Shown here: positions 1 through 8,741 of the stretch, piece by piece
Position numbering within the stretch: the stretch's first letter is position 1
Layout of the letters: each line of letters starts with the position of its first letter
DNA from: an uncultured Roseibium sp.
GTDB taxonomy: Bacteria > Pseudomonadota > Alphaproteobacteria > Rhizobiales > Stappiaceae
Direction: 5' to 3'
DNA: 64,000 nt
NCBI RefSeq assembly: GCF_947499295.1
Contig: NZ_CANMNP010000007.1
Location: forward strand, 124,001 to 188,000
Program-made: the position numbers and the translations under genes
The notes under the pieces: generated by a model
What the model was told of the DNA's origin: nothing
The model's input: the letters and a program-made list of their open reading frames with translations, nothing else
Databases searched by the model: none

Positions 1-156
1 AGAGGCCTAGACTTACAATACGGTTGATACAATCAGGTAAAAAATTGCGATCAATTCGCCTGTTTCAGCTCATACAAGAGAGTTATCTCTTATTTCAAGT
101 TGGTGGAAACACTTCTCGAAATGCCCTGCCATCGCAGGAAGAAATGCGAGTTGAAA

Positions 157-1086
157 ATGAGATTTGGACCAAAAGGATGGACGCCGGAGCGTCTCGGCTC
201 CCTGAAAGGAAAAACCTACGTCATTACAGGGGCAAACGGGGGTGCAGGTTTCGAGGCAGCGCGGATACTACTCTCCAAAGGCGCACGTGTGGTGATGATG
301 AACCGCAGCGCTGAGAAGTCAGCCGTCGCGATCGAAAGATTGAAACAAGAGTTCGGGCCGCAAACCGACGTCAGTTTTGTTCGTATGGACCTTGCTGTAC
401 TGGCAAGCGTTCGGGACGCTGCAGCAGAGCTTCTGGAAACCGTCCCCCAAATAGATGCCCTCATTTGCAACGCCGCCATCGCGCAGATCGCCACGCAGCA
501 ACTCACCGTGGACGGCTTCGAAAGCCAGCTCGGCGTGAACCACTACGGCCATTTCCTTCTGTGTGGGCTGCTCTTTGAACGTATCGAGGAAACGTCAGGG
601 CGGATCGTTGTCGTCGGAAGCAATGGCTACAAGATGGGCGACCAACGCATTCGTTTCGAGGATCTGAACTTTGACAACAACTATTCGGCATGGAACGCCT
701 ACGCTCAAAGCAAGCTGGCGCAAATGGTTTTTGCCTATGAACTTCAACGCAGGGTGCAGAAAGCCGGCAAGACCGTTCAGGTCCACGTTTGTCACCCCGG
801 CGCATCAAGGACCGGTTTGATCCGGGACACGGCCGACCTGAAGACCCGCATTCTTGCCACTCTGCTGCTGGCATTTGCGCAATCTGCCGCGCGAGGCTCC
901 TGGCCCGAAGTCATGTGCGCCACGGAGAAAGGTCTGGAAGCCGAAAAATATTACGGCCCGACTAGGTTTGAAATGGTCGGACCTGTCGGCGAGTGCGCCC
1001 TGGAGGCATTTGCTCTGGAACCGGACCAGGCTGCCAAGCTTTGGACGCTCTCCGAGCAGAAGACCGCTTTGAGCTGGACGCCTTAG
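157..1086 (+). CDS. SDR family NAD(P)-dependent oxidoreductase (309 aa)
   Basis: Short-chain dehydrogenase/reductase. The Rossmann motif TGANGGAGFE lies near residue 25 and the catalytic Tyr/Lys pair is in YAQSKLAQ about 190 residues in. The C-terminal part (CHPGASRTGL, then a region ending in the substrate lid) resembles the retinol-dehydrogenase/protochlorophyllide-reductase-like branch of the family. The ATG at 157 is preferred because the protein then begins just before the Rossmann fold and a GGAAG lies 13-20 bases upstream; an in-frame ATG at 100 would add 19 residues of unconvincing composition. The substrate cannot be told from sequence. It stands alone, convergent with the next gene. 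Confidence 0.85.
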   Translation: MRFGPKGWTPERLGSLKGKTYVITGANGGAGFEAARILLSKGARVVMMNRSAEKSAVAIERLKQEFGPQTDVSFVRMDLAVLASVRDAAAELLETVPQIDALICNAAIAQIATQQLTVDGFESQLGVNHYGHFLLCGLLFERIEETSGRIVVVGSNGYKMGDQRIRFEDLNFDNNYSAWNAYAQSKLAQMVFAYELQRRVQKAGKTVQVHVCHPGASRTGLIRDTADLKTRILATLLLAFAQSAARGSWPEVMCATEKGLEAEKYYGPTRFEMVGPVGECALEAFALEPDQAAKLWTLSEQKTALSWTP

Positions 1087-1243
1087 GCAGCTGGACGCTC
1101 TGGTCCCTGCGACAAACTATCTGCCGCTTAAGCCAAAGCTTTCTTGGTCACCACGGTCATTGTGGAATGTAGACGAACCTTCCGCGTTCGCATCAAAAGT
1201 GTATTCCAGTTTGTTTTCTGCCAGGAATTTTTTGCAGCAGACC

Positions 1244-2563
1244 TCAGATTGCGACCATCAGCGCGGCCAGAACGCCGAACCAATAGTGCATCAGGATCAC
1301 GCCAGCGAGGTTCTTCTGATAGAGATAGACATAGCCGAAAATGATGCTGGCGAAGAATGTTATGACGACGGCATCCACGCCGAAAGTCAGGTGAAGCGAA
1401 GCAAATATCGTACTGGTCAGAAGTACTGCCCTGTGGCCCTTGGTATCGGCCAGGAACTTCTGGAAGAGCCCCTGCATCAGGCCCCTTGATCCGATTTCCT
1501 GAAACACGGTGTGAAACAGGTATTGCGTCAGAAAAAGCAGATCGATCTTGACGCCGCCTGCCGTTGGCGCTTCTGCCTGCTTGAAGAAGATCAGGTATAT
1601 TCCGATAGGGATCGAAAGAACCAGACAGATACCGAACGACTGCGCAAGTGATTTTGCCAATCCCTCCCGGCGCAACCCGAGTTGAGCCGGCGGTATCTTC
1701 ATGGCCTTGATGATGATCAGGCAGGGAATCGCGAACAGCAGGATCGTTTGCCAGGAAAATCCGGGATCATAGACATCCTTCACGTAACGCTCAGCGACGA
1801 GATAGAAGAGCGAAGTCGATATCAGAAACAGCGCAATGGTGAAAACCAGGAAATAACCGAACTGGTTCTGCAGGGTCTTGGCTGCGAGTTGTTCCCGCAG
1901 CGCGGACAGCATTTCGTCACTCAAGCTACGTGCCCGTTTTACGACGACACCAGCCAGCGCGCCCTTCAACTCACCAGTCACCATGGCACCGTCAGGCAAG
2001 GCTCTTAAGGCATCGACTGGTATCTTGATGAGCTGGCAAGGCGTTTCCGCAACAACCGAAGCAGATCTGGGCGCCCCGTCCAGGAAGGCCAGTTCACCGA
2101 CGCATTCACCGGTCCTGATGATGTTCAGTTTGATGTCTCCACCACCCGGGTCTCGCCTGACGGCGCGCGCCTCCCCCTCAATCAGCAGATAAAGATCAGA
2201 GGTCTCCTCGCCCTCCCGCACAATGAACTGATGCTCAGGGACATCGATTGCCTTCGAGACCGAACAGATGCTCTCAAGTATGGAGTCGTTCAGATGCGCA
2301 AAAGCATCGTGTTTCCTGAAGTGTTCGATCATTTCCATGAAATGGCGGTCGGCTGCGTTTACGGGTGAAAACAGATCATTTTGAACCGGATCGTTAGCAT
2401 CAAGATGTTCATAAAATGCTACTTGTCCTTTGAGTGGGAAGACTATTCCACGCCGATGTGCAAGGCTTTCGCTCAAACTTGCCACAAGACCAATACAAGC
2501 CAGAAGTGCGACAATCGGAGACAGCATGAAAGCGGGCCGCAAGAGCCGAATTCTGATCGTCAA
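1244..2563 (-). CDS. Membrane protein: cyclic-nucleotide-binding domain plus CPBP (CAAX protease/Rce1-like) domain
   Basis: The 439-residue protein starts with a membrane segment (about 14-30). A cNMP-binding domain follows (about 75-200), with the phosphate-binding cassette GELAFLDGAPRSASV keeping the Glu and Arg expected for ligand contact. A multi-pass CPBP-type domain occupies about 235-439. In this family the catalytic motifs are EExxxR, FxxxH and HxxxN/B. Here they read QEIGSR (355-360), FASLH (387-391) and HYWFG (426-430), so the first Glu is Gln and the last polar residue is Gly. It may be a regulated pseudoprotease or a divergent one. The start is ambiguous: a TTG at 2563 with AGGGG upstream (used here) or an ATG at 2527 whose codon overlaps the ATG of the divergent radical SAM gene. 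Confidence 0.85.
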   Translation of the reverse strand: MTIRIRLLRPAFMLSPIVALLACIGLVASLSESLAHRRGIVFPLKGQVAFYEHLDANDPVQNDLFSPVNAADRHFMEMIEHFRKHDAFAHLNDSILESICSVSKAIDVPEHQFIVREGEETSDLYLLIEGEARAVRRDPGGGDIKLNIIRTGECVGELAFLDGAPRSASVVAETPCQLIKIPVDALRALPDGAMVTGELKGALAGVVVKRARSLSDEMLSALREQLAAKTLQNQFGYFLVFTIALFLISTSLFYLVAERYVKDVYDPGFSWQTILLFAIPCLIIIKAMKIPPAQLGLRREGLAKSLAQSFGICLVLSIPIGIYLIFFKQAEAPTAGGVKIDLLFLTQYLFHTVFQEIGSRGLMQGLFQKFLADTKGHRAVLLTSTIFASLHLTFGVDAVVITFFASIIFGYVYLYQKNLAGVILMHYWFGVLAALMVAI

Positions 2564-4055
2564 TGCTTACTTCGACCCCTGGAGATCGGCAACGCCGACA
2601 CGCCTGTTCGTGCCACGGGCGATGGCGCCCTACTACCTTGCGGGTTACTTCAACCCCGCTCTCGCCGAGGTTCGCGTGTGGGACGAAGTGTATCACGGCG
2701 CACTTCTCGAACGGCGTCAGTTCGAATGGCCGGATATGGTTGTCTTCACGGGCCTGACGGCAGCCTTCGACAGAGCGCGGCAACTATTGGCTTATTGCAG
2801 GCATTTCAATCCGAGCGTGGTCGGCGTGATTGGCGGCCCGATTGCGCGAGCACTTCCTGCAATCTGCGACGAGGTATTTGACTATACCTGCCAGGGAGAT
2901 GTCGAAGAAGTTGCCTCTGTCATCGAAACCGTGCTTTCCAGAGATCATGTTTCAGACGCGGCCGCTCCCAGATTTGACCTGACATCGCCGAGCATGGGCA
3001 TCGCCTATCTGGAAACAACAAAGAATTGCAATTTTGCCTGTTCCTTTTGCTCTCTTTCCGGAGAGGGTCGCGCATATACAGCTCATTCCGAGCACTCGAT
3101 CGACAGTCAGCTTGATGCAATTGGCAAGGCTGTCTGTGTCATGGTCCTCGACAACAATTTCTATGGCAACAACCGTGGCAGCTTTGAGTGGCGGGTAAAG
3201 AAGATCGGCGAGAGATGGCGTCGGGGACAATTTCGAGGATGGGGTGCACTGGTTACCGGGGACTTTTTCAAACGCCCCGAAAATCTCAAGCTTTTGGCTG
3301 AAAATGGCTGCAAGGGCATATTTTCAGGTGTCGAGACTTTGGATCCGGCGCTTCTACGGACCTTCAACAAGAAGCAAAGCCTTTCCTCCGATCCGCTTAC
3401 CTTGACCCAAGCCTGTGCGGAAAATGGTATCTTCTTCGACTACGGCATGATCATCGACTTTGCACAGCAGACTGTCGCCGAAGTCGACGACCAGTTGTCC
3501 GGCCTCCTGTCGGACCACCGGGTACCACTTCCCGGTCTTTTGTCGATGACCATCCCGATTGCAGGAACCCCATATTTCGACAAGGCTGCGCGCGAAGGCC
3601 GCTTGATGCCGAATGTCCTACTCAGTGATATGGACGGTCAAAAACTTGTCGAGTGGCCAAAAGAGCCCATTGAAAAAGTCGTGCCTTTTCTCAGGGACCT
3701 TTTGAAATTTCGAAGACGTAAAAAAGCTCTGACACGCCACACTTTCGGGCATGCCTGGCATTGGCGTAAGCACTTTGATCTTGAACAGACGATACTTGCC
3801 GCCGTCCGGCCATTACACCGCTTCGGCTGGAACGCAGGCATCGGCAGCCCACGCCAGATGTATCAATCCTTCAAAGAGCCGCCACTGACCTACAGCGCCA
3901 TGACTGATCAGCTCAGATCCGCTTACCGGCCTCAACATCGTCTTCCAAGTCGCTTCAAAAATGATTTTGAACCACTGAAGGTGACAGACGAAAACGGCGT
4001 GCTGACGGATCAATTCCAATCGGCCCGCATCGCGCCCTCTTCGCTCGCAGTTTGA
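2526..4055 (+). CDS. B12-binding-like radical SAM protein (509 aa)
   Basis: The N-terminal 140 residues have a Rossmann-like cobalamin-binding-type fold (ILIVNAYFDPW at the start, VVGVIGGP near residue 100) without an obvious DxHxxG cobalamin motif. A radical SAM core follows with the CX3CX2C cluster ligands Cys168, Cys172 and Cys175. The region GVETLDPALLRTFNKKQ is typical of the B12-binding radical SAM superfamily. The ATG at 2526 has GGAG seven bases upstream. It diverges from the CPBP gene and is convergent with the glycosyltransferase gene. The substrate is unknown, and there is no partner gene to suggest one. Confidence 0.85.
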   Translation: MKAGRKSRILIVNAYFDPWRSATPTRLFVPRAMAPYYLAGYFNPALAEVRVWDEVYHGALLERRQFEWPDMVVFTGLTAAFDRARQLLAYCRHFNPSVVGVIGGPIARALPAICDEVFDYTCQGDVEEVASVIETVLSRDHVSDAAAPRFDLTSPSMGIAYLETTKNCNFACSFCSLSGEGRAYTAHSEHSIDSQLDAIGKAVCVMVLDNNFYGNNRGSFEWRVKKIGERWRRGQFRGWGALVTGDFFKRPENLKLLAENGCKGIFSGVETLDPALLRTFNKKQSLSSDPLTLTQACAENGIFFDYGMIIDFAQQTVAEVDDQLSGLLSDHRVPLPGLLSMTIPIAGTPYFDKAAREGRLMPNVLLSDMDGQKLVEWPKEPIEKVVPFLRDLLKFRRRKKALTRHTFGHAWHWRKHFDLEQTILAAVRPLHRFGWNAGIGSPRQMYQSFKEPPLTYSAMTDQLRSAYRPQHRLPSRFKNDFEPLKVTDENGVLTDQFQSARIAPSSLAV

Positions 4056-4081
4056 TATCAGAAACGCCAGCTCATGGAATA

Positions 4082-5125
4082 TCAGGCAGCTCTCCCGGAT
4101 CGGGCTGCCGAATGGACTTTTTCTGCGGTCTCTATATTCGCCAACAGCTGCTCGGTGCATTTCGACCAGCTTTGCTCAAGCGCGGCTCGTCGACAGTTCT
4201 CCCGCGGGACCTTGAGTGCCTCGAGTGCGGCCTCTTTCAAATCGTCGGATAGAACCCCGACACCACTCTTTCCAATCACGTCAAGAGGCCCCATCACGGG
4301 ATAGGCGGCAACGGGTGTGCCACATGCCAGGGCTTCCAGAAGAACGAGACCGAATGTGTCCGTCTTGGATGGAAAGACAAAGACATCTGCGCTCGCGTAG
4401 TGTCTTGCAAGGTCCTCACCATTCTTCGTACCGGCGAATAAAACCTGCGGGTAGGCCTTCTTGAGGCTTGCCAACTGAGGGCCATCGCCAACCACAACCT
4501 TCGAGCCGGGCAGCTCAAGGTCCAGAAATGCCTTGATATTCTTTTCGACTGCCACTCGTCCGACATTCAAGAAAATGGGCCGCGGCAACTCCGCCGGAAA
4601 AATCGAGCCGTCATGGGGCTTGAACAGGTCCGTATCCACGCCGCGTGCCCAACGCATCAGGTTCTTGAATTTCCGCTTTCGCAGGCTGTCTTCCAGAAGC
4701 GATGTGGCGACCATGCAGCCTGACCCTGAATTGTGGAACCGGCGAAACCAGGCATAAAAGGGTGCAGTCGGCAACGGCAATCTGGCGGCGACATATTCAG
4801 GAAAACGTGTGTGATAGCTTGTCGTAAAAGGCAGTTTTTCGCGTTTGCATGCGCTTGCGGCCAGCAACCCAAGAGGCCCTTCCGTCGCGATATGCACATG
4901 ATCGCAACCAACATCGTTCAGCATTTTTCGAACGCTGCCTCTTGTTGTCAGCGAAAGGCGAATTTCCGGATAGGTCGGGCATGGCACTGTTCGAAACCCC
5001 TGCGGGGTCATGAACTCGACGCGCACCCCGCGTCGTTCCAGTTCGCGTGCCGTGTATTCAAGTGTTCTGACAACACCATTGATTTGCGGATACCAGGCAT
5101 CGGTTACAAAAAGCACGGATTTCAT
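4082..5125 (-). CDS. agt: Family 4-type glycosyltransferase, Agt-like (347 aa)
   Basis: GT-B fold glycosyltransferase. The N-terminal acceptor domain has the glycine-containing loop QINGVVRTLEY; the C-terminal donor domain has NVGRVAVEKNI and the EX7E-type region FVFPSKTDTFGLVLLEALACGTPVAAYPVMGP. Its start overlaps the stop of the upstream metallophosphoesterase by four bases (ATGA), so the two are probably translationally coupled. In marine alphaproteobacteria a pair of this type is known as plcP-agt: PlcP releases diacylglycerol from phospholipids and Agt glycosylates it to make phosphorus-free glycolipids during phosphate starvation. The assignment rests on that gene pair and on fold; sugar specificity cannot be read from sequence. 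Confidence 0.75.
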   Translation of the reverse strand: MKSVLFVTDAWYPQINGVVRTLEYTARELERRGVRVEFMTPQGFRTVPCPTYPEIRLSLTTRGSVRKMLNDVGCDHVHIATEGPLGLLAASACKREKLPFTTSYHTRFPEYVAARLPLPTAPFYAWFRRFHNSGSGCMVATSLLEDSLRKRKFKNLMRWARGVDTDLFKPHDGSIFPAELPRPIFLNVGRVAVEKNIKAFLDLELPGSKVVVGDGPQLASLKKAYPQVLFAGTKNGEDLARHYASADVFVFPSKTDTFGLVLLEALACGTPVAAYPVMGPLDVIGKSGVGVLSDDLKEAALEALKVPRENCRRAALEQSWSKCTEQLLANIETAEKVHSAARSGRAA

Positions 5126-5940
5126 GCAGCAACATTCGTCTCTGTGTCTTTGGCTGCCCGGGCAAAGATCTGTTCAGCACCTTGCCACCGGATGACCTCG
5201 AGCGATCCATCCAAGTTTTCACCAATCGCAGTGCAGCTCTCTACCCAATCACCCGTGTTGAGATAGTGAATACCGTTCACCTCCCGGTCCGCTGCATGAT
5301 GGATATGACCGCAAATGATGCCGTCGAGCTCTCTTTTGTCTATCTCGGCAAAAATAGTGTCTTCGAATTGGCCGATAAAATTGACGAATTGCTTCACATG
5401 CTGCTTCGCGAATGACCCAAGCGACCAATAGTTCAAGCCCAGCCGGTGCCTGATGATGTTCAGCCAAGTGTTGAGCGCCAAAGCGGTGGCATAAAAGCGA
5501 TCTCCAAGAAATGCGAGCCACTTGGCGTTTTGCATGACAACATCGAACTGGTCGCCATGAATGACCAGGTATCGTCGCCCCTCAGCTGTCAGGTGCTCTA
5601 CGCTGTCGGCAAACCGAATGCAGCCAAATCTGGTTCTGGTGTGTTTTCTCAGAAACTCATCATGATTTCCAGGAATGTAAGTGAGTTCAACACCGCGGCG
5701 ACCGCGCTCCAGGATCTGGTTCATGACCTCTTGATGAGACGCAGGCCAGAAGCGCTTTTTCCGAAGACGCCAACCGTCGATAATATCACCGACCAGGTAG
5801 ATCCTCTGGGCATCGTGGTGATCTAGAAAGTCGAGAAGCAACTCTGCCTGGCAACCGCGCGTGCCTAAATGAATATCGGATAGAAAAAGTGACCTGAGGT
5901 GTCTGACGTAACCATTACCGGATTTGATCGTTTCGTGAAT
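5122..5940 (-). CDS. plcP: PlcP-like metallophosphoesterase (phospholipase C / LpxH-like), apparent ATT start
   Basis: Metallophosphoesterase with the full metal-binding set: DIHLGTRGC near residue 22, GDIIDGWRL, GNHDEFLR, HGDQFD and CGHIHHA. Automatic annotation usually calls such proteins UDP-2,3-diacylglucosamine diphosphatase, but the adjacent agt-like gene favours PlcP, the intracellular phospholipase C of lipid remodelling. The essential DIH motif lies upstream of the first in-frame TTG (5841), so a start there would destroy the active site. Upstream to the stop at 5968-5970 there is no ATG, GTG, TTG or CTG in frame. An ATT at 5938-5940 sits eight bases after GGGAG and gives 272 residues, the normal length. 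I saw no convincing Pho box upstream. Confidence 0.8.
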   Translation of the reverse strand: MHETIKSGNGYVRHLRSLFLSDIHLGTRGCQAELLLDFLDHHDAQRIYLVGDIIDGWRLRKKRFWPASHQEVMNQILERGRRGVELTYIPGNHDEFLRKHTRTRFGCIRFADSVEHLTAEGRRYLVIHGDQFDVVMQNAKWLAFLGDRFYATALALNTWLNIIRHRLGLNYWSLGSFAKQHVKQFVNFIGQFEDTIFAEIDKRELDGIICGHIHHAADREVNGIHYLNTGDWVESCTAIGENLDGSLEVIRWQGAEQIFARAAKDTETNVAA

Positions 5941-6086
5941 GACAAATGCTCCCGATTCGAAAGGACGTCAGGATTATTTTCCCGAAACGAAAAGCATGCA
6001 ACCCAGCAGCGAACATCTCGATCGAAGATCAATGGGTGTTTCCAAATACTGCCTTCATCGCACGGCTAAAAACGGGACTTTCCCGA

Positions 6087-6830
6087 TCAAAGAAAGGCCT
6101 TTAGCTGCAGCGCAAGCTGTTCCGTTTCGGTCAAGTCTTTCCCGCCCACAAGGATGTAGCGAAAGGATCCGTCGTGCCAGGCGGTTGTCGCCAGACCATG
6201 AAGCATTTCAGACGAGGCAACATCCGGACTGCCGGCCCCGGTGCCCGTCGTAATGCAAAGCGCAAACGGTCGTCCATCGTCGGCCTGATAGACAATCTGG
6301 ATCAAGGGTTCGTCGTCAAGGCCAAGCACCTGAACGCGTGCCAGACTGAGCGAAGCAGGCGCATCAAGGCCTTGCCGCTCCAACGGGCGGCCGAGCGTAT
6401 CGACAGCCGCATCGAGTTGTCGTTCGAGCGTTTCAGCGGACGCGGTGGTGAGCCGCACCGTTTCGGCGACATAAAGTGACTGGTATTGCGCAATGCGGCT
6501 TCTCCAGTCTTCAGGGGCCGGCCGGCCGAACCACATCACGCCACTTCCCAGAAGCACGCCCAATAAGAGCACAGCTGCCAACCTGGACCATTGCAACGAG
6601 CTTGCCTTCTCCTGGAGCGTAAAGGGAGCAGATCGCTTCAAGTCCAGTAGAACATGATCGCCAGGAACAGCCTTCATGGCATTTCGAACCGGCGTGGCGA
6701 CAGGGTCCAGATCCATCACACGCGCCTCCAGATCCTGATCGATGCGCATGGTTTGCTCGATCTCGGCAGAACGTTTTTCATCTAGCCGGCCATCCAGAAA
6801 GGCCAGCAAATCCTGATCTGAATAGGTCAT
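6087..6830 (-). CDS. Anti-sigma factor (single-pass membrane, 247 aa)
   Basis: A cytosolic N-terminal region of about 80 residues (begins MTYSDQDLLAFLDGRLDE) is followed by one membrane segment (about 83-102, LAAVLLLGVLLGSGVMWF) and a periplasmic domain of about 140 residues. It lacks the His-x3-Cys-x2-Cys zinc motif of ZAS anti-sigma factors. The start overlaps the stop of the upstream ECF sigma gene by four bases, the usual arrangement of a sigma factor and its membrane anchor. The signal sensed is unknown. The assignment rests on topology and gene order more than on sequence motifs. Confidence 0.75.
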   Translation of the reverse strand: MTYSDQDLLAFLDGRLDEKRSAEIEQTMRIDQDLEARVMDLDPVATPVRNAMKAVPGDHVLLDLKRSAPFTLQEKASSLQWSRLAAVLLLGVLLGSGVMWFGRPAPEDWRSRIAQYQSLYVAETVRLTTASAETLERQLDAAVDTLGRPLERQGLDAPASLSLARVQVLGLDDEPLIQIVYQADDGRPFALCITTGTGAGSPDVASSEMLHGLATTAWHDGSFRYILVGGKDLTETEQLALQLKAFL

Positions 6831-7345
6831 CGCTTCTCCTTCCTTTGATCAAAACTCGGCGTTTGCGTGAACTTTTTCAGGGCTTTGCGCGCGGCGTGCA
6901 AACGGCTCATGATCGTGCCGATAGGAACATCCAGGATCGTCGCGGCTTCCGAATAGGTGAATTCCTGTACAAAGACCAATTCCACCGCACTGCGCTGAGC
7001 GTCCGGCAGCGCCATCACCCGCTCGATGATTTCCTTGGCGAAAAGATTGTGTTCAACGCCCGGAGCAATATCAGGAATGAGATCCGCGTCGATCGTCGCA
7101 AAGACCTTGTCTTGCCGTGTCGCTCGACTGCGCAATTCATTCAGCCAGATCGAACGACAGATTTGCAAACACCAGCCTTCGAAACTTCCGGAAAATCGAA
7201 ACTGATCTGCCTTTTCCACCGCACGCAAACAGGTCGACTGCGCAAGGTCGTTCGTCATGTCGACGTCACCGGTCAGACTCAATCCAAACCGCCAGATTGA
7301 TGGCAGTGCATTTGGCAACAAGTCCCTGACTTCTTTTGGCTTCAT
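6827..7345 (-). CDS. ECF-type RNA polymerase sigma factor (172 aa)
   Basis: Region 2 reads DMTNDLAQSTCLRAVEKADQF, and region 4 has the helix-turn-helix FTYSEAATILDVPIGTIMSRLHAARKALKKF typical of ECF factors (quoted in parts: FTYSEAATILDV, then PIGTIMSRLHAARK). The ATG at 7345 has GGGAG nine to ten bases upstream; a TTG 15 bases earlier would place that Shine-Dalgarno inside the gene. It lies 52 bases downstream of the DUF4399 gene on the same strand and is coupled to the anti-sigma gene, so the three may be co-expressed. Confidence 0.9.
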   Translation of the reverse strand: MKPKEVRDLLPNALPSIWRFGLSLTGDVDMTNDLAQSTCLRAVEKADQFRFSGSFEGWCLQICRSIWLNELRSRATRQDKVFATIDADLIPDIAPGVEHNLFAKEIIERVMALPDAQRSAVELVFVQEFTYSEAATILDVPIGTIMSRLHAARKALKKFTQTPSFDQRKEKR

Positions 7346-7397
7346 CCGCTCTCCCAACACGCCGGCGGTTTGGAGACCGCCGGCAGGTCGGTGATCC

Positions 7398-7841
7398 CTA
7401 CTCTACGGTAATCTTGATGACATCAGAATAGACCGGAGGATTGTGCGGAATGTGATTGAGGTCGCCAAGCACGAGTTGCAATGTATGTTCGCCCGGCGCG
7501 AGCTCCAGCACCGTTTCAGTCTGACCACCGCCATAGTGAATATGGTTCTCATCGGCTGGAATGTTGTAGACGAACTCGTCTTCGCCATCTTCACCCTGAC
7601 CAATCGGTGCTCTGTTGATCAGCAGATGATGGTGACCGGTGTTGTCTTTTTCGATGCCGGCCGGCGCAATACCCATGCCCGACAATCCGAACACAACTTT
7701 GACAGGACCCTTTATCGTGGCGCCGTCTTCAATGTTTACAAAATAAACCTTCGCGTCCGGACTGGACGGGGTCTCTCCTGCAAGGGCTTGGGTGCAAGCC
7801 AGGCTCAAGGCAATGGCAGCGGATGCAAAAACAGTCTTCAT
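7398..7841 (-). CDS. DUF4399-type exported protein (147 aa)
   Basis: A cleavable signal peptide (about 1-21, ending QALA) precedes a small beta-rich domain with the features of DUF4399: VYFVNIEDGATIKGPVKV at the start, GHHHLLIN in the middle and NHIPHNPPVYS near the end. The histidines suggest metal binding, but this is inference. GGGAG lies seven to eight bases before the ATG. It precedes the ECF sigma and anti-sigma genes and could be a target of, or a companion to, that system. Molecular function is not known. Confidence 0.8.
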   Translation of the reverse strand: MKTVFASAAIALSLACTQALAGETPSSPDAKVYFVNIEDGATIKGPVKVVFGLSGMGIAPAGIEKDNTGHHHLLINRAPIGQGEDGEDEFVYNIPADENHIHYGGGQTETVLELAPGEHTLQLVLGDLNHIPHNPPVYSDVIKITVE

Positions 7842-7975
7842 GGCGCTTCTCCCTTTGAAAATTTACATCACGTAGATACACGACGATCGAAATTATTCAT
7901 TGTGCTTCAGAAAAAAGTTTGAGGGCTTTGCGATATCATGCATCTGAGCAACCTGAATTGGACAGTCCGGTGCAA

Positions 7976-8518
7976 TCAGTAAGCGCTCAGGCCGCCCGAG
8001 TGAAGCGACAGGAGCAAAGCCCTTTCGGGCCAGGTTTCCCGCCCGCCTCTGGCTCTTATCTCTTTCAGTTGCTGACGCGCGCCTTCAATGTCGCCGCGTT
8101 TCGCAAGTCCCATTCCATAGTAGGAGCGCGCAAGCAGATTGTTCGGGTCCGCAACAAGTGCAGCAGCATAGTATGACTTGGCGCTGTTCCAGTCTCCGGT
8201 CTTGCGGGCGATAAATCCCCGATATGTCAGCACCCTTGCGTCGGACTGATCGGTCATTGCATCCAGTGCTCTTTGAGCGCTCTCAAGTCTGCCCGCGTAA
8301 GCCAATTCACGCGCTGCCCTGAACCGATCGAGGTCGCTGAAGAGACTTGCTTTCATCTCGGCGCAGCTTTCAGACCCTTCGTCCCAGGCAGTCCCGTCAG
8401 GACATTTTGTTGAAGTCGGCGTCGGTTTCGGAGGCTTCTCTTCGTCTTCAGGCAAGACCGCAAATGCAGGATTTGCAATCGTGGTCAAGGCAATTGCGAT
8501 GGCAGCAAGCTTCTTCAT
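7976..8518 (-). CDS. Exported TPR-repeat protein (180 aa)
   Basis: A signal peptide (about 1-20, ending NPAFA) is followed by a short proline-rich segment with a Cys pair and then TPR-like helical repeats (about 65-170; for example GFIARKTGDWNSAKSYYAAA and YYGMGLAKRGDIEGARQQL). TPR proteins scaffold other proteins; the partner is unknown. The ATG has GGAG six bases upstream. It is transcribed away from selO, sharing a 223-bp intergenic region with it. Confidence 0.8.
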   Translation of the reverse strand: MKKLAAIAIALTTIANPAFAVLPEDEEKPPKPTPTSTKCPDGTAWDEGSESCAEMKASLFSDLDRFRAARELAYAGRLESAQRALDAMTDQSDARVLTYRGFIARKTGDWNSAKSYYAAALVADPNNLLARSYYGMGLAKRGDIEGARQQLKEIRARGGRETWPERALLLSLHSGGLSAY

Positions 8519-8741
8519 TTCATACTCCAGGTTTTATCGATGTAACGCCTTGCAAGAACCCGGCAACAACGCCAGCCTTGTTTCCCTAGGCATCTCCTGG
8601 CAAAAAGCACAGGCCGACTTGTGTTCCTTGCGTCATTTTGCTGAATGGCTCAGATCATTCGATCTCTGCTCTCGGAATCGCTCTCACCTTGCCTATATGC
8701 TTGTTTCAGAGTTTCCGCCGTTTCTTGATCAACAGGCAATC

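Noticed and set aside
5941..6086. Possible Pho box upstream of plcP
   Set aside because: I looked for CTGTCAT-type repeats on both strands and found none.
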